A stretch of DNA of 64,000 nt from Taudactylus pleione (lineage: Eukaryota > Chordata > Amphibia > Anura > Myobatrachidae): contig JAUIMM010000113.1 of assembly GCA_031769625.1 (NCBI GenBank), forward strand, positions 11,752,501 to 11,816,500, written 5' to 3'. A program made the position numbers and the translations under genes. Shown piece by piece: positions 23,546 to 34,612 of the stretch (the stretch's first letter is position 1; every line of letters begins with the position of its first letter). Below the pieces are notes generated by a model. It worked only from the letters and a program-made list of their open reading frames with translations. It was not told where the DNA came from and searched no databases.

Positions 23546-24115
23546 TCACCTGATTCTAAGCTTCACACTGGTGTTACCTATATAACCCCATTATGTTACT
23601 GTTCTTGAATAACCAGGAGCCACAATTTCTTTAATAATAGAGCCTGCTGTTCAGTGTGACTTCAGACCTGTAAAAATACTCTTTTTGGAAAGAAAACTGT
23701 TACATATCTTGTGCAAACATTAAAAAAAAATTAACACAAGCAAGTTTTTTTGTCAGTAGTACTGGGAGAATTCATTGCTGGATTGCCTTTCTATTGAGAC
23801 ATCACTTTATACCCAAGTTCCATCTATTGTAACCTAGAATCCTAATTTTGGTCAATAATTGATCACAGTGAACCTCTTGTAAACTACAAATGGATCTATT
23901 GTCTAAACTTCTAAGTAGATCAAAGAACCTATTCTTATTAACATATCCTAATCTCAATATTTACTGTAAACAAGGACACCTAATCTTCCCAAAATGCACA
24001 ATGATGGAAGCTGCATACACCTTAACACATACATAGTGGTGTGTTCATCGTCTTCTACATAAAAAAAAACATTTTTCTTAAACAGGGTATAAGTTACTTG
24101 TTACGATTTTTTAAT
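23546..24115. other. Non-coding stretch across the gag-pol deletion
   Basis: AT-rich with stops in all frames. It occupies the place of the missing capsid, protease and polymerase coding sequence, so it is either filler from the deletion event or heavily decayed retroviral DNA. Confidence 0.45.
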
Positions 24116-24610
24116 TTTTTTTATTTTTGGTATCGGCTGTACTCCCACCTGCTGGTGCATAGGGCAGTGGAGGTGCGCATGCGCTCTCTTCTTTATGCGC
24201 GGTAACGCTACCTTGTGGTGCGCTACCTTGCAGCGTGAGTACGCTACTTTGCGGCGTGTTACTTTGCCACGTGTGTGTATGCTATTTTGCGGTGTGCCAT
24301 TTTGTGGCGCGCTATTTTGCCACGTGTTCCCCTCGTGCAGCCACAGCTTTAAACAGTCATTGTATTTTACTCTTTTCTTCAATGATTTCACTAAACATAT
24401 GTCATTTCTAACTGTACTTAACACTTCCAAAATGAAACTGCCAACAATGGGAAATGGTCTCATACATCCTGTGGTCATCTTGACCCATATGTCGCAGTAC
24501 GCTGTAGCGTACATGCAACACTTCATATTCATTATATACCTTGCCGATCCAATCGGCCCATCCATGAGCAGCTCTTCCTCGATCATCCCTAGCGACTGCT
24601 TAGCACCCAT
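24101..24610 (-). pseudogene. gag: gag: matrix-domain start, truncated
   Basis: The minus-strand ATG at 24,608-24,610 starts MGAKQSL, a myristoylation-type N terminus (Gly at position 2, Ser at 6) as expected for retroviral matrix. About 90 matrix-like residues follow. From about 24,340 leftward the frame enters a degenerate tandem motif (about 24,190-24,335, variants of CGCTA-TTTGCGGCGTG) and ends at 24,101 in a Lys-rich tail. Capsid and nucleocapsid are not seen. The frame is open upstream to 24,637, but the MG start fits the family better. Confidence 0.72.
24190..24335. repeat. Degenerate short tandem motif within gag
   Basis: Variants of GCTACTTTGCGGCGTG recur every 17-22 bases. On the gag strand they encode repeats of the type PQNG/PQNS. 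It could be a genuine proline-rich spacer of the ancestral gag or a later expansion. Confidence 0.6.
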
Positions 24611-25267
24611 CTGGGACAATGCTTTCGCTACTTTCACTAGGGATTTCGACAGTGGACGAATTCACAAGCTGCGTCCACTCACTTCCTCCCACTGTGCAAA
24701 ACCGACCGCTTAGGCGTGATTGTCAGCTTACACAATGAGGAGCAGAATATAGCCCATGCAATTATTCTGCCTTCTGGACAAATTCACAAGCTTTGTCTCT
24801 CAGCTTCTTACTTTGTGTACCGTCTCTGCCTGGCGATTAACACTTAACCTTGCCAACGATGTACTCCCATACAACCCTTAGTCACAATCACAGTTTTATA
24901 TGCAACTATGCGGTGTGTACACCAATCGCATTGCCTATAGTTACTAACTACCAATAAGCTTTGCGATTACTATTGGATGTGTCTGCCGAAAACCCCTTGT
25001 TTTCACCGAAAACAGAAATACCTGTTTTCACTGCCTGTATACCTGCAGTGTATACCTACTCGGTAGTCCTTGTGCCTCATCAGACACCTACCGGGTCTCT
25101 CCTGTCACGTTTCAACAGTGCCAAAAAAACTTTTCTTTTCACATCACAAGCACACGTTCACATTCATATCCCACCTTGTTTTCTGCGCAGAAAAATAGCT
25201 TTCCCAAGTGACAATACCTATTCAGAGGTTTTAACAAGTAATCACGCTATAAATACAACAAGACTAT

Positions 25268-26130
25268 GAGGGGTATTCAATATGAAACGTAAACTTCACT
25301 GTCAAAGTTTACGTTTCATATCGGAGATTTTTCAGGGGTAAAGTATCGGGCGCGCGCCCGCTTTATCCCCGTATTCAATATCAAATCTACGAAATCGGGA
25401 AGGTGCGAAGTGGGATTTGCGTAAAAAAACTAAATTTTCCTTTAAAAAATTGTAGGACCCCCCTAAAGTTGTAAAAACATGGGGGATCACTATGGGTACC
25501 CCCGTTTTAGCCTGCAAATGAAAGTCGGGGATTTAAATAGCCGCAGCAGATGTTTTTTTCCCGACATTGAAGAAGTGATGCAGAAGAGCACTTAGGTTAT
25601 TTTTTTCATTTTTTTAAGTGGTCCCATCAAATTTGGGGTACATGAAAATGGGTACTAGCATATTTTTAAGTCCCTAAAGTAAGTTTTTAAAAATTCTGCA
25701 TCTATGCACCTGCCGCTAATAGCCTATTCTAGAATACACCTGCCGTATACTTGCAGAATAGCCCTGAACCTATTTCCCTATTTTTAAACACTATTTTCCC
25801 TTTTTTTTTTTCACCCCAATTTTTTAATAAATTTTTTGGGGTGTCCCTATTTTTTATTTTTTTTGTTTTTGACACAGTTCTTTTTAAAATGTCATTCCCA
25901 GGGGTGCAGGCTATTTTTTTTAAGCCTGCACCCCTTAACCCCAATTCTGCACTTTTTTTCACCACCTACTCAGTGGTGAAAAGTTATCCCCGTTTTTTTC
26001 AAAGACTTTACGAACCTGCAAAAAGTCTTTGAAATTGAATACAGTGTAAAACTAAAACCTGTGATAATGACGTCATAGGTGTGATATTAATGCTAAAAAC
26101 GGACTTATCGCTCCATATTGAATTCCCCTA
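25268..26130. mobile_element. 863-bp MITE in the retroviral leader
   Basis: Terminal repeats are AGGGGTATTCAATATG on the left and, as reverse complement, AGGGGAATTCAATATG on the right. TAT flanks both ends (25,265-25,267 and 26,131-26,133). Inside are hairpins such as GAAACGTAAACTT / AAGTTTACGTTTC, GGGGTGCAGGCT / AGCCTGCACCCC and TCAAAGACTTT / AAAGTCTTTGA. No transposase. The 3-bp flank suits a PIF/Harbinger-like or similar mechanism (inference). Confidence 0.82.
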
Positions 26131-26417
26131 TATCTATCCAAACAATTGTTTAAACATGTGGAAGCAATACAGGGAAGACGCATACGCTAAGTGTGAATCA
26201 CCTATTGCAGCGCAAAAGTGACAATAAAAGAAACTGACTTTTCTCTCATGTCCCTAGGTCCTAATCAGCGCTCCTTAAATTACACAAAATGGATATTCGG
26301 TTTCACAACATAAAGTGCTAAACAGGCTTTGAACAGATTGTATCTTACCAGTATAACGCGTCCACCCTTTGTTGAGGAACCGAAATCCGTACACTCTATG
26401 AAATTTCCAGGAGCCTG

Positions 26418-26439
26418 ATATCAGTCACAAGCTCCCATC
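26418..26439 (-). promoter_or_regulatory. Probable retroviral primer-binding site (tRNA-Pro-like)
   Basis: Just inside the 5' LTR the minus strand reads TGGGAGCTTGTGACTGAT, starting two bases after the LTR end. It matches the generic tRNA-Pro primer site at about 14 of 20 positions, with the differences concentrated in the second half. Degenerate, so the tRNA assignment is tentative. Confidence 0.55.
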
Positions 26440-28751
26440 TATGAATGCCGTTTAGACGCTATTTAGCGCTGCAAGTCGCTCAAGAAAGAATTGCTTTCCA
26501 GTCCAATCATGTGGTTTCAAAGCACAAAAAGTTATTTATGTAAAAAGGGGTAACACGATGTAAGAGTTAACAGAGTAAAAAGCAATAAAAATAGTACAGC
26601 CCGATACATATGCGTGCGCACTGGTCCCAGTATACAGTCATCAGTCCTGAAGTCTGTGGTCGCAAAGAAGATGTGTGTACATTGGAGTCAGGACACAGCC
26701 TATATACCTTACAGGTTTCAGAGTTAACAAAGGGACAAATTGACAGGTTTTCATTGTGTGACCATACGCCTTTTGCCTAGGCCATCCCTGGTCACGGGTT
26801 AGCGCTTTCAGAATCCCAATCACTGTCAGTGACTGCCTGTCACTGACTCTGCCCACTGCGCTGTGGGCGTGTAACGATGCTGCCACCACCTAACTCTACC
26901 ATTGGCGTTTGGAACCACTTTTTACATTACCCTCAGGCTCCTACCTCTGCACCTGGAACCGCTTCTGCTGTGTATGCATTTGATTAACTGTGGACACACC
27001 TCCTGTTTGGTGTTGGCTGTTCCCACCTGATCCCTCGCAATGGACCAGGTCTGCATGGTAGCTTGGCAGAGGGCTTGAATTTGGAGACACTGAGCTCTTA
27101 CCCAGAACAGCAATTCTGTTGGTCACAGGGTACAGCTGTAGTAGAATTTAAAGGCAAAAGGTGTTTATTGTTCTCAGTCTTAAAAAAGACCCTCCCTTTG
27201 GATTGAAGGGGAATATCAGCATACATAAGATGTTATAGAAATTTTTCTCCACACAGGATTTACAAGGATGTACAATATTACCAGGCACGAAGCCTTCTTT
27301 TATGCTCCCTCAGGGCACAGTGCCACAGGGGGTAAGTCCACCCTGTGGTCCCCAACCAATCAATGTTTCCTCACATACAGTAATATAATTAAACCACATA
27401 TTACATTTCAAAGGAAATAGTAAATTACATTCATCCTTCCCAATTGAAGTATCAATCAGTTTGGCATTCCCAACCTTAAAACATAGTGACATCCAAAAGG
27501 TTCTGAAAAACAAACAAATTGTCTTTTCAAAGGAAGTTCTGTATCTGAAGGGTTTGGCTATATGACACCATTCACACCTTCAAACAGAAACTTTCCAGCC
27601 AGAGTTCACTGACCACAGGTCTTCTTATTCATCAGACCTCCTGCTAGTTTCTCCACCGAAAGAGGCTGGTCATGTCATATACAGGCATATATTCAAGAAG
27701 TGTATTTTCTCTACAAAATATACATTTAAACCATATAGTACATAGCCTATTAAATATACATTGCTTCATTCACTAATGCATTGCAGAGCAGCTGCAGTGC
27801 ATTACAGCAATACATATATATTTTAATACCGTAACTGTTTCAGCGCTGGTTGCAGTGGCTCCCAGCATGCAGCCACACTCTACCTACACTCCCCCAGTGC
27901 AGTGGGTCCTGGCTGCGACATGTAAAATGTTAAAAAACACACTTATTAACACTCAGTGCATAGCGCAGAGTATACATTTACAGTGGGAGCCTGGTGCCTT
28001 TTTGTCCTTTTAAAAATGGCGGCACAGCATGGGGGTTAACCCCTTCAGTGCTGTGGCAGCCATTAACCCCCTGTGGCCTGCCTCCGGCCACACATTTGTT
28101 CTTGCTTCTGGTCAATCTGGTCATTGGTCAGTTCATACTGTGTCATCAGGGGTATGGCTCAGTCTTCCAACAGTCACATTGTGTAGCTTCCCGCTGAAGA
28201 ACTGGTTAATACTGGCTACAACACTGAATACAAGTAATGACATTCTATTCAATAACTCCCTATCATCCATAACTAGAGGACGAATGATGCGACTTCTTTG
28301 CCGATAGAAACAGATGTCTGCAAATAAACAGGGATTTAGTGTGATACCAAATATGACATGTCCACTGTAATCTGAACCTTAGATCTCTTTTAAGTATATC
28401 TTACACCATAAGTATTAGCTAACAAATACCTTTAATAACTCTGATTATTATCTATAATGTGTGGGAACCATTTTATATGTATGTGTTCGCATACGTGCAT
28501 CTGTGTTTTGAAATAGCAAATATGCGTCTATGTGTATGTACGTGAATACGCCTACGAGCGTCTGTGTGTATATATGTATATATATGTGTGCGTTATGTGC
28601 ATCAGCGTATGTGTGTTGTGAATATGCATTTTAGCGCATCTGATTGCACCGATGCAAAGTAGCGTCCTAGTAATACGTCATCAGACTATAGAAGACTATA
28701 TCATCAGATAATAATTGTAAAGCGATCGTATCCAATTATTTGACTTTGATA
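26440..28751 (-). repeat. 5' LTR of the endogenous retrovirus, split by an insertion
   Basis: 26,440-26,753 and 28,095-28,751 together match the 3' LTR at 18,713-19,684. Outer flank CCAT agrees with the flank of the other LTR. The 1.34-kb block between them is absent from the 3' LTR, so it arrived after, or independently of, provirus formation. Confidence 0.88.
26755..28094 (-). mobile_element. Probable solo LTR nested in the 5' LTR
   Basis: The 1,340-bp block begins TGTGTGACC and ends GGCCACACA, giving TGTGTG...CACACA termini. On the minus strand an AATAAA occurs near 27,160. No coding region is recognised. The empty site is represented in the sister LTR near 19,030. I could not define a clean target duplication, so the LTR nature is inferred from ends and size. 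Confidence 0.55.
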
Positions 28752-28916
28752 CCATGGGAATGGCCCCCGTGCAGTGAACAACCCTTGTTATTTTACCAGT
28801 GGTGTGGTTTATTCACATACAGTATGTAGAATACAGTACAGCCGTTCTCACTGTTACACACTGGTTGATGGAGTGGAGCTTGAGCAGAGTTGAGGCAATG
28901 TACAGCTTACTAGCCG

Positions 28917-29130
28917 GTGAGTGTATATAGCTATGCGGTAGCATTGCAGGATACTGGAACAATAGTATTGCATGTAATAGATGACGCACATCCAGGCTGT
29001 CATCTGTTCCAATTGCTACCCTCTGGTAGGCGTTATAGGTCACAATTGGTAAAAACTTCCAGACATTTGAACAGCCTTCCCTCAGGAACCAGCATTGAGT
29101 CTGTGCAGTTGAGGAACCAGGAATGAACAT
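28917..29130 (+). pseudogene. C-terminal tail of a non-LTR retrotransposon ORF2 (fragment)
   Basis: The plus-strand frame contains FQLLPSGRRYRSQL, followed by a basic stretch and SLPSG. A similar LPSGRRYR-type tail ends ORF2 of L2/Rex/CR1-like LINEs. Only about 45 residues are recognisable. The fragment stops at the insertion point of the foldback element at 29,134. This is family-pattern recognition only, without an alignment. Confidence 0.4.
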
Positions 29131-29513
29131 GTAGGGCCAAATGTAATAGGGTGTCTGTTTTGGTAAATTGCGAGTTTGGTGCTAAACTCGCAATTTTTCA
29201 CAACTCTACAATGTAATAGGGTGTCTGTTCACTAAAACTCGCATTTTTCAGAGTTACTAAATCTACCCATTCTCAAACTCGCATCCAGATGTTTTCACAT
29301 TGAAAACAATCAACTCGCCCAATGTAATAGAGTGTCTGTTTCAGACTCGTAAAAAAAAGATTACCAAAAGTCCCCAAATATTAGACCTGCTTCAGGCTAG
29401 CGAGTACATCCTGAGCAGGTCAGATTAACACAGAAACATGCACATATCCATGAGATATGTACATGTTTCTGTGTGTACTTATGTAAAATGTTTTTAAATT
29501 AAAATAAAATTAC

Positions 29514-30125
29514 GTGCACCCCCTCCCCAAAAGCATAACCAGCCTCGGGCTTTATAAAGCCTGTTCTGGTTCTAAAAATACAGGGGCCAAAATGCGTAGG
29601 GGGCCCCTGTATATTAAGAACCAGCACAGGGCTTTGTTGAGCTGGTCATGGTTCTGGAAAATCAGGGGACAAAACGAGTAGGGGTCCCCTGAAAATTCCA
29701 GAACCAGCACTGAACTCTTTCTAGCGGGGGGATAATGCCACAGCCAGGGAAAACCTTTCACCGGTTTCCCTGGCCAAAGCATTATCCCTGACCGCTAGTC
29801 AGTCCAGGCCGGGGATCCCTGGGGAGTTGGGTACCCCCTCAATAAAGGGGTACCCCTCTCCAGGGCACCCCAGGCCTAGACTGATAGCCCGGGGCTATCC
29901 CCGGCACCCTATGGCCGTGGGTGCCGGGTTGATAGTGTTAGTGTAAAGTGTAAAAATGAAGTTTCCAATATTGCCTTTAGTTGTAGAACCACAAGTACCA
30001 GCAAGCCTCCCCTGCATGCTGGTATTTGGAGAACCACAAATACCAGCATGCGGGGCATTACGGGCCCGCTGGCACTTGTAGTTCCACAGCTAAAGAAATA
30101 TGTAAATAAACAAACATACACAGTA
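29514..30125 (+). repeat. Left inverted arm of the foldback element
   Basis: Pairs with 30,577-31,135. It has about 35 extra bases around 29,575-29,610 and about 17 around 29,800-29,820 relative to the right arm. Confidence 0.88.
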
Positions 30126-30576
30126 TCACTGATGTAACCACAAGATTAACCTCTATTAATCTTGCAGCTACGATGTAGCGGTTCCCACCATAGACTTCTA
30201 TGGGGAATTCTCACCATAGAAGTCTATGGGAAACACAGGCTGGCCGCATTCAGCTAATCAGGGAGCTGCTCCGATGGAGATGCTCCCTGATTGGCTGGTG
30301 GCCTCTTCAATGACGGGGCACACGTGTGCCCCAGTCTTTTACGCGGAGCAAAGATATGTGTACACACATACCTTTGCTGTGTCCGGCATGGATCTTTTTT
30401 TGCGTTTTTTTATTTTAACCCCTGGATTGCCTACTTGGACAAGTGGACGTGATTGATGCATAGGAGAGGTGAGTATGGATTTTTTTTTCAGGTACCCCTA
30501 TGGATTACTTCGGATACTAGGTAAGTATGTGTGAGTGTGAGTGTGAGTGTGCATGTATGTTTAATTAAAATGTTAC
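30126..30576. other. Central spacer of the foldback element
   Basis: Contains smaller hairpins (CCATAGACTTCTATGG at 30,188-30,203; CCATAGAAGTCTATGG at 30,214-30,229; GGGAGCTGCTCC and GAGATGCTCCC) and two GGTGAGTATGG / GGTAAGTATG strings resembling 5' splice sites. No coding support. Confidence 0.6.
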
Positions 30577-31135
30577 TTTCACTGTGTATGTTTGTTTATT
30601 TACGTATTCCTTTAGTTGTGGAACTACAAGTGCCAGCGGGCCCGTAATGCCCCGCATGCTGGTATTTGTGGTTCTCCAAATACCAGCATGCAGGGGAGGC
30701 TTGCTGGTACTTGTGGTTCTACAACTAAAGACAATATGGAAACTTAATTTTTACACTTTACACTAACACTATTAACCCGGCACCCACGGCCATAGGGTGC
30801 CGGGGATATCCCCAGGCTATCAGTCTAGGCCTGGGGTGCCCTGGAGAGGGGTACCCCTTTATTGGGGGGGTACCCAACTCCCCAGGGACTAGCGGTCAGG
30901 GATAATGCTTTGGCCGGGGAAACCGGTGAAAGGTTTTCCCTGGCTGTGTCATTATCCCCCCGCTAGAAACAGTTCGGTGCTGGTTCTGGAATTTTCAGGG
31001 GACCCCTACTCGTTTTGTCCCCTGATTTTCCAGAACCAGGACCAGCTCAACAAAGCCCTGTGCTGGTTCTTAATATACAGGGGCCCCCTGGCTTTATAAA
31101 GCCCGGGGCTGGTTATGCTTTTGGGGAGGGGGTAC
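30577..31135 (-). repeat. Right inverted arm of the foldback element
   Basis: Reverse-complement copy of the left arm, slightly shorter. Mismatches are sparse by eye. Confidence 0.88.
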
Positions 31136-31414
31136 ATGTTTTTTTTTTAAAACACACACAGAAGCCATCATGGATCTCACTGATCTGTGATGGCTTCTCT
31201 AAAACTCGCACCTTTTAATGCTACTCGCATTATAGGGTGTCAGTTTACATAGTCCTAAACTCGCCTAAACTCGCAAATGCAGTAGCCTCGAGCTAAAAAC
31301 TTCGCAGGCTATTGAATTTGCGAGTTTCAGTACAAACTCGCACTTTTTGAAAGTGCGAGAAAGTGCGAGTTTGTACTGTTACTAAAACTGACTACCTATT
31401 ACATTTGGCCCGTA

Positions 31415-31975
31415 GTCTTCTCCATTCTCAACAATACTTGTCTACTTTTTAACTCTTCTCAGGAAGAAGCCCAGAGAGGAGATGAAAATGACCACTTTGG
31501 GAGTGAGGTTGGTATCTTAACATCGTTAGTCCCTTTCCCCATTGCGGGAAAATGCCACGGATCGTGGTTCCGTAGGGAGGGGTGATGCTAAAACTATGCA
31601 ATTTGTGTCATTTTGGCCCCACCTCCTGCCTGCAGAGTCGCAATTTCTGATATTATCTCCCATTCTAGCCACTTTACTAGGTAGTGGGTGGGATGTGGGA
31701 GATCCACCCACTCTTCCAAGTGCATGGGGGACTACCCAAAAAATCAAAAGTCTCCCGTACCTTCCTGGACAGTCGGTAAGTATGCACATGAGTATTTGAA
31801 TATCATGGAATTGTATAGATGCTCAGGAATTCAACTTGTGCTGTGTTTGTTCAGGACAAATACATCTTTAATACTGGTAACTAATATTGCTTTCACCTTA
31901 TGTGGGGTACACACTTGAACGATGTAACTGCTGAACGGCCGACTTGACGATTTAGAACATACAATATCATATATA
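31415..31975. other. No recognised gene
   Basis: Probably the continuation of the sequence interrupted by the foldback element. Frames are short and without known domains. Confidence 0.45.
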
Positions 31976-31977
31976 AT

Positions 31978-32080
31978 AGAGATATGCACCGACCCCCGTG
32001 TTTTGGTTTTGGATCTGAATTCATCTTCGCATTTTGGTTTTGCAAAACCACCCTCACGTGTTTTGGTTTACAATCAAAGC
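31978..32080 (+). mobile_element. hAT-type terminus, fragment
   Basis: Starts TAGAGATATGCACCGACCCC and continues GTGTTTTGGTTTTGGATC with AAAACCACCC, the subterminal pattern shared with 35,572 and 48,797. The opposite end is not found nearby. Confidence 0.65.
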
Positions 32081-32235
32081 ATATCAAATTATGTTCACTA
32101 TTGTTTGTGTACTGTGTGGAACTCACTGCATGCTACAGCACCTCCCCCACCATTATTCACTTCTATTCAATCCCACTGACCTGGTGGATAGCTTCAATTA
32201 TCAGTGTGTGTGTGAGATACCCAGGTGTAAATATA

Positions 32236-32692
32236 AGTCTCAGCAAAAAAAGCATGTGACTTGAGGCAACACTGATGGTGCAACATTAGACTAACAGTGT
32301 GACATGTAGTGCACCTGGTGAATAGCGTCATTGATCAGTATCTTAAAGGTGCAACACTTTCATTAACATAATAAAGGACAAGGTGCAACATATAATACAC
32401 CTGATGGACTGCATCAATGATAAGTGTGCGTGCAGTTTGCTACACTGTCATACGGTGCATATGGGTGTAAGGAGACACTTATTGCGATTGAGCTCGTACG
32501 TTTTTATTTTGCTGCTAAATTGAGACACAGATGGAACTATAAATCTCAGCATTAAAAGCACATGACTTGAGGCAACACTGATCATGTGACATTAGACTAG
32601 CAGTCAGACATGTAGTGCACCTGGTGAATAGTATCAATGATAAGTATCTTAAAGGTGCAACACTTTCATTAACATAATAAAGAACAGGTTTT
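32236..32692. repeat. Direct duplication of a 150-bp unit
   Basis: 32,236-32,388 and 32,541-32,692 share GCATGTGACTTGAGGCAACA-like starts (the second copy reads GCACATGACTTGAGGC), ACATGTAGTGCACCTGGTGA and AAAGGTGCAACACTTTCATT. They are separated by about 150 bp of partly related sequence. Confidence 0.85.
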
Positions 32693-32974
32693 GGTAGTCA
32701 TTCAAGCACTACTTGTAGACCAGTATATGCCATCACCAGTGAGCTAAATTACAAGTCTCCCAGAGGAGTGGAGGTGGTGGTGTGGCGTGATGGTGGGGAT
32801 GGAGGCTGCCTATTAAATAAACCAAGCAGCAGTCAGCTCGAGGTCTCTTCATGGTAGGGCGCTGCTGATGAACTCACCGCATACAGTACTGTGGCTCCGC
32901 ACCTCCTCCCACCCTTGATTTCTATGCAATGACATAGAAATGAAGCACATATAATTTGTAAACTAATGGCTACT

Positions 32975-33800
32975 AGCCAAGTAACATGTACAATACAATG
33001 TCAAAAGCGGTTTAGAGTCTAATGCTGCTGGGTGGCATAACAGAGATGAAGGGATGAGGAAAGTGCGGAGCAATACATAAAGTTGAGCAGAGTACTTTAA
33101 GAGTATTGAACCTGAAATGATATCTCTTTATGAAAAACTGCCCGTGTGTCTTTAGGCCAGGCATCTTTACATCATGTAGCGACAGTATATAGTATGGATG
33201 GCCTGCAATAAGTACAATACAATGCCTATAGCGGTTTAGAGAAAAATCCAGCTGGGTGGCATAACATAGAAATGAAAGGTGGTGGCAAACAATGTATAAA
33301 GTTCGGCAGAGTACCTTAATATTGAACTTAAATTCCTCTGTCTTTATGAAATGCTGCGTGTACGTCTTCACACCAATGCAGATATGTATTCTTATAAAGC
33401 ACAGGCCACACACTAAATGATTTAATCCTGTATTGTAGATGAAATATACAAAAATACTGATTTACAAAATGACATCATCCCTTTCCGGGCCTCAAACCTG
33501 AAGTGTTAGTTATGGAAATCGCTCACGTAAACCAGCCATAGCAGCTGTTACACCTATTGTGTTTGTTATGTTACGCATGCATCTTTACACCAAGTAACAT
33601 GTACTGTACAATACAATGTCAATAGCAGCTTAGAGTCTAATGCAGCTTGGTGGCATAATAAAGAAATGAAAGTTGGTGGCAAGTTCAGAGCAATGTGTTA
33701 AGTACAACAGAGTACTTTAAGAATATTGAACTTGAATTGATTCGCCTTTATGAAATACTGCACGTGCGTCTTCACACCAGTGCAGAAATGTATTCTTCTT
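32975..33800. repeat. Three dispersed copies of a 210-bp unit
   Basis: Units at about 32,980-33,190, 33,205-33,400 and 33,595-33,800 each contain ACAATACAATG, a GCGGTTTAGAG or GCAGCTTAGAG block, GGTGGCATAA, AGCAGAGTAC-like text, and a CTTTATGAAA block followed by CTTTAGGCCA or CTTCACACCA. Function unknown; no open frame is conserved between copies. Confidence 0.82.
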
Positions 33801-34440
33801 ATACTGTATAGTCTAACGAATTACATGTTCCGGCAGCCAATCAGCAGGTGGCACTATAGAAGGTTTTGTTGGATATTTGACGCATACGCAGTGCAGTTTA
33901 GGAAAATCGACATCTGATTGACAGAAAGTTGTATTATTTAGCAGGTCAACAGGGGGAAGTTTTTATATTTAATTTTACCAGAAGATGATACATGGACAAG
34001 GTTCATTTGCAGCCAACGTTTCTATGACTGGACATGTATTTCTCTAATGTAATATTTAGGAAAATTTGTACATTCTTATCTTGTCATCCAGCTGCTTAGG
34101 CAGGTTCATGTACATAAAAAAAAAAATAAAAAAAAAAATCTTTATTTTATTGAGTTTCTTTTTACATGCTTCATGTGATCCATCTAACTTTATTCTCTGG
34201 ATTAAAAATGCTAAACTATTTACTCATGTGTTGCACATTAGTTTCTAAATAATTACATGGAATTATTTTTAAGTGTGTTCGCAGGTGCAATTTTTTATGA
34301 TTCGTGAAACTTAGTATTTTCTGATAAGGGATATTAGTGGTACATTGCAGCATCAAAATTGTATAATGTGTCAGGACTGACAAATAACATGAGCGAGACA
34401 GAGAAATTTATAGTGTGAGAGAGAAATAGGGATAGAGGGA
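33801..34440. other. AT-rich DNA, nothing recognised
   Basis: Contains an A-rich run near 34,118-34,138. No coding or element-end signal. Confidence 0.5.
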
Positions 34441-34464
34441 GCTATGTGAGAGAGAATGAGAGGG

Positions 34465-34465
34465 A

Positions 34466-34529
<64 letters not shown>

Positions 34530-34575
34530 AAAAGAAAGAAAAAGAAAGAAAGAAAGAAACGAAAGAAAGAAACGA

Positions 34576-34611
<36 letters not shown>

Positions 34612-34612
34612 A
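34465..34612. repeat. (GAAA)n microsatellite
   Basis: About 148 bases of GAAA with a few interruptions (AAAAG, ACGAAAG). It creates long Lys/Glu/Arg frames on the plus strand and Phe/Leu/Ser frames on the minus strand, none of them genes. Confidence 0.97.

Larger units (their letters stand above)
18713..28751 (-). mobile_element. Endogenous retrovirus (gamma/epsilon-type), defective provirus
   Basis: Minus-strand order: 5' LTR (26,440-28,751, interrupted), primer-binding site, leader, gag matrix start, end of pol (RNase H, integrase), env, polypurine tract, 3' LTR (18,713-19,684). CCAT flanks both outer ends (18,709-18,712 and 28,752-28,755), a 4-bp target duplication. Most of gag, protease and most of reverse transcriptase are missing between about 23,545 and 24,340. 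The remaining frames carry stops, shifts and altered catalytic residues, so the locus is not functional as it stands. Confidence 0.9.
29134..31411. mobile_element. 2.28-kb foldback transposable element with GTA flanks
   Basis: The element begins GGGCCAAATGTAATAGG and ends with its inverse CCTATTACATTTGGCCC. GTA flanks both ends (29,131-29,133 and 31,412-31,414). The arms 29,514-30,125 and 30,577-31,135 are reverse complements over about 600 bp with a few indels. Each arm itself contains hairpins, for example CAGGGGCC...GGCCCCTG, the GGTACCCC pairs and GGCACCC...GGGTGCC. ATGTAATAGGGTGTCTGTT recurs near 29,142, 29,211 and 29,322 and may be a subterminal binding repeat. No transposase frame; the Pro-rich frames in it are mirrored artefacts of the arms. 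Confidence 0.9.
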
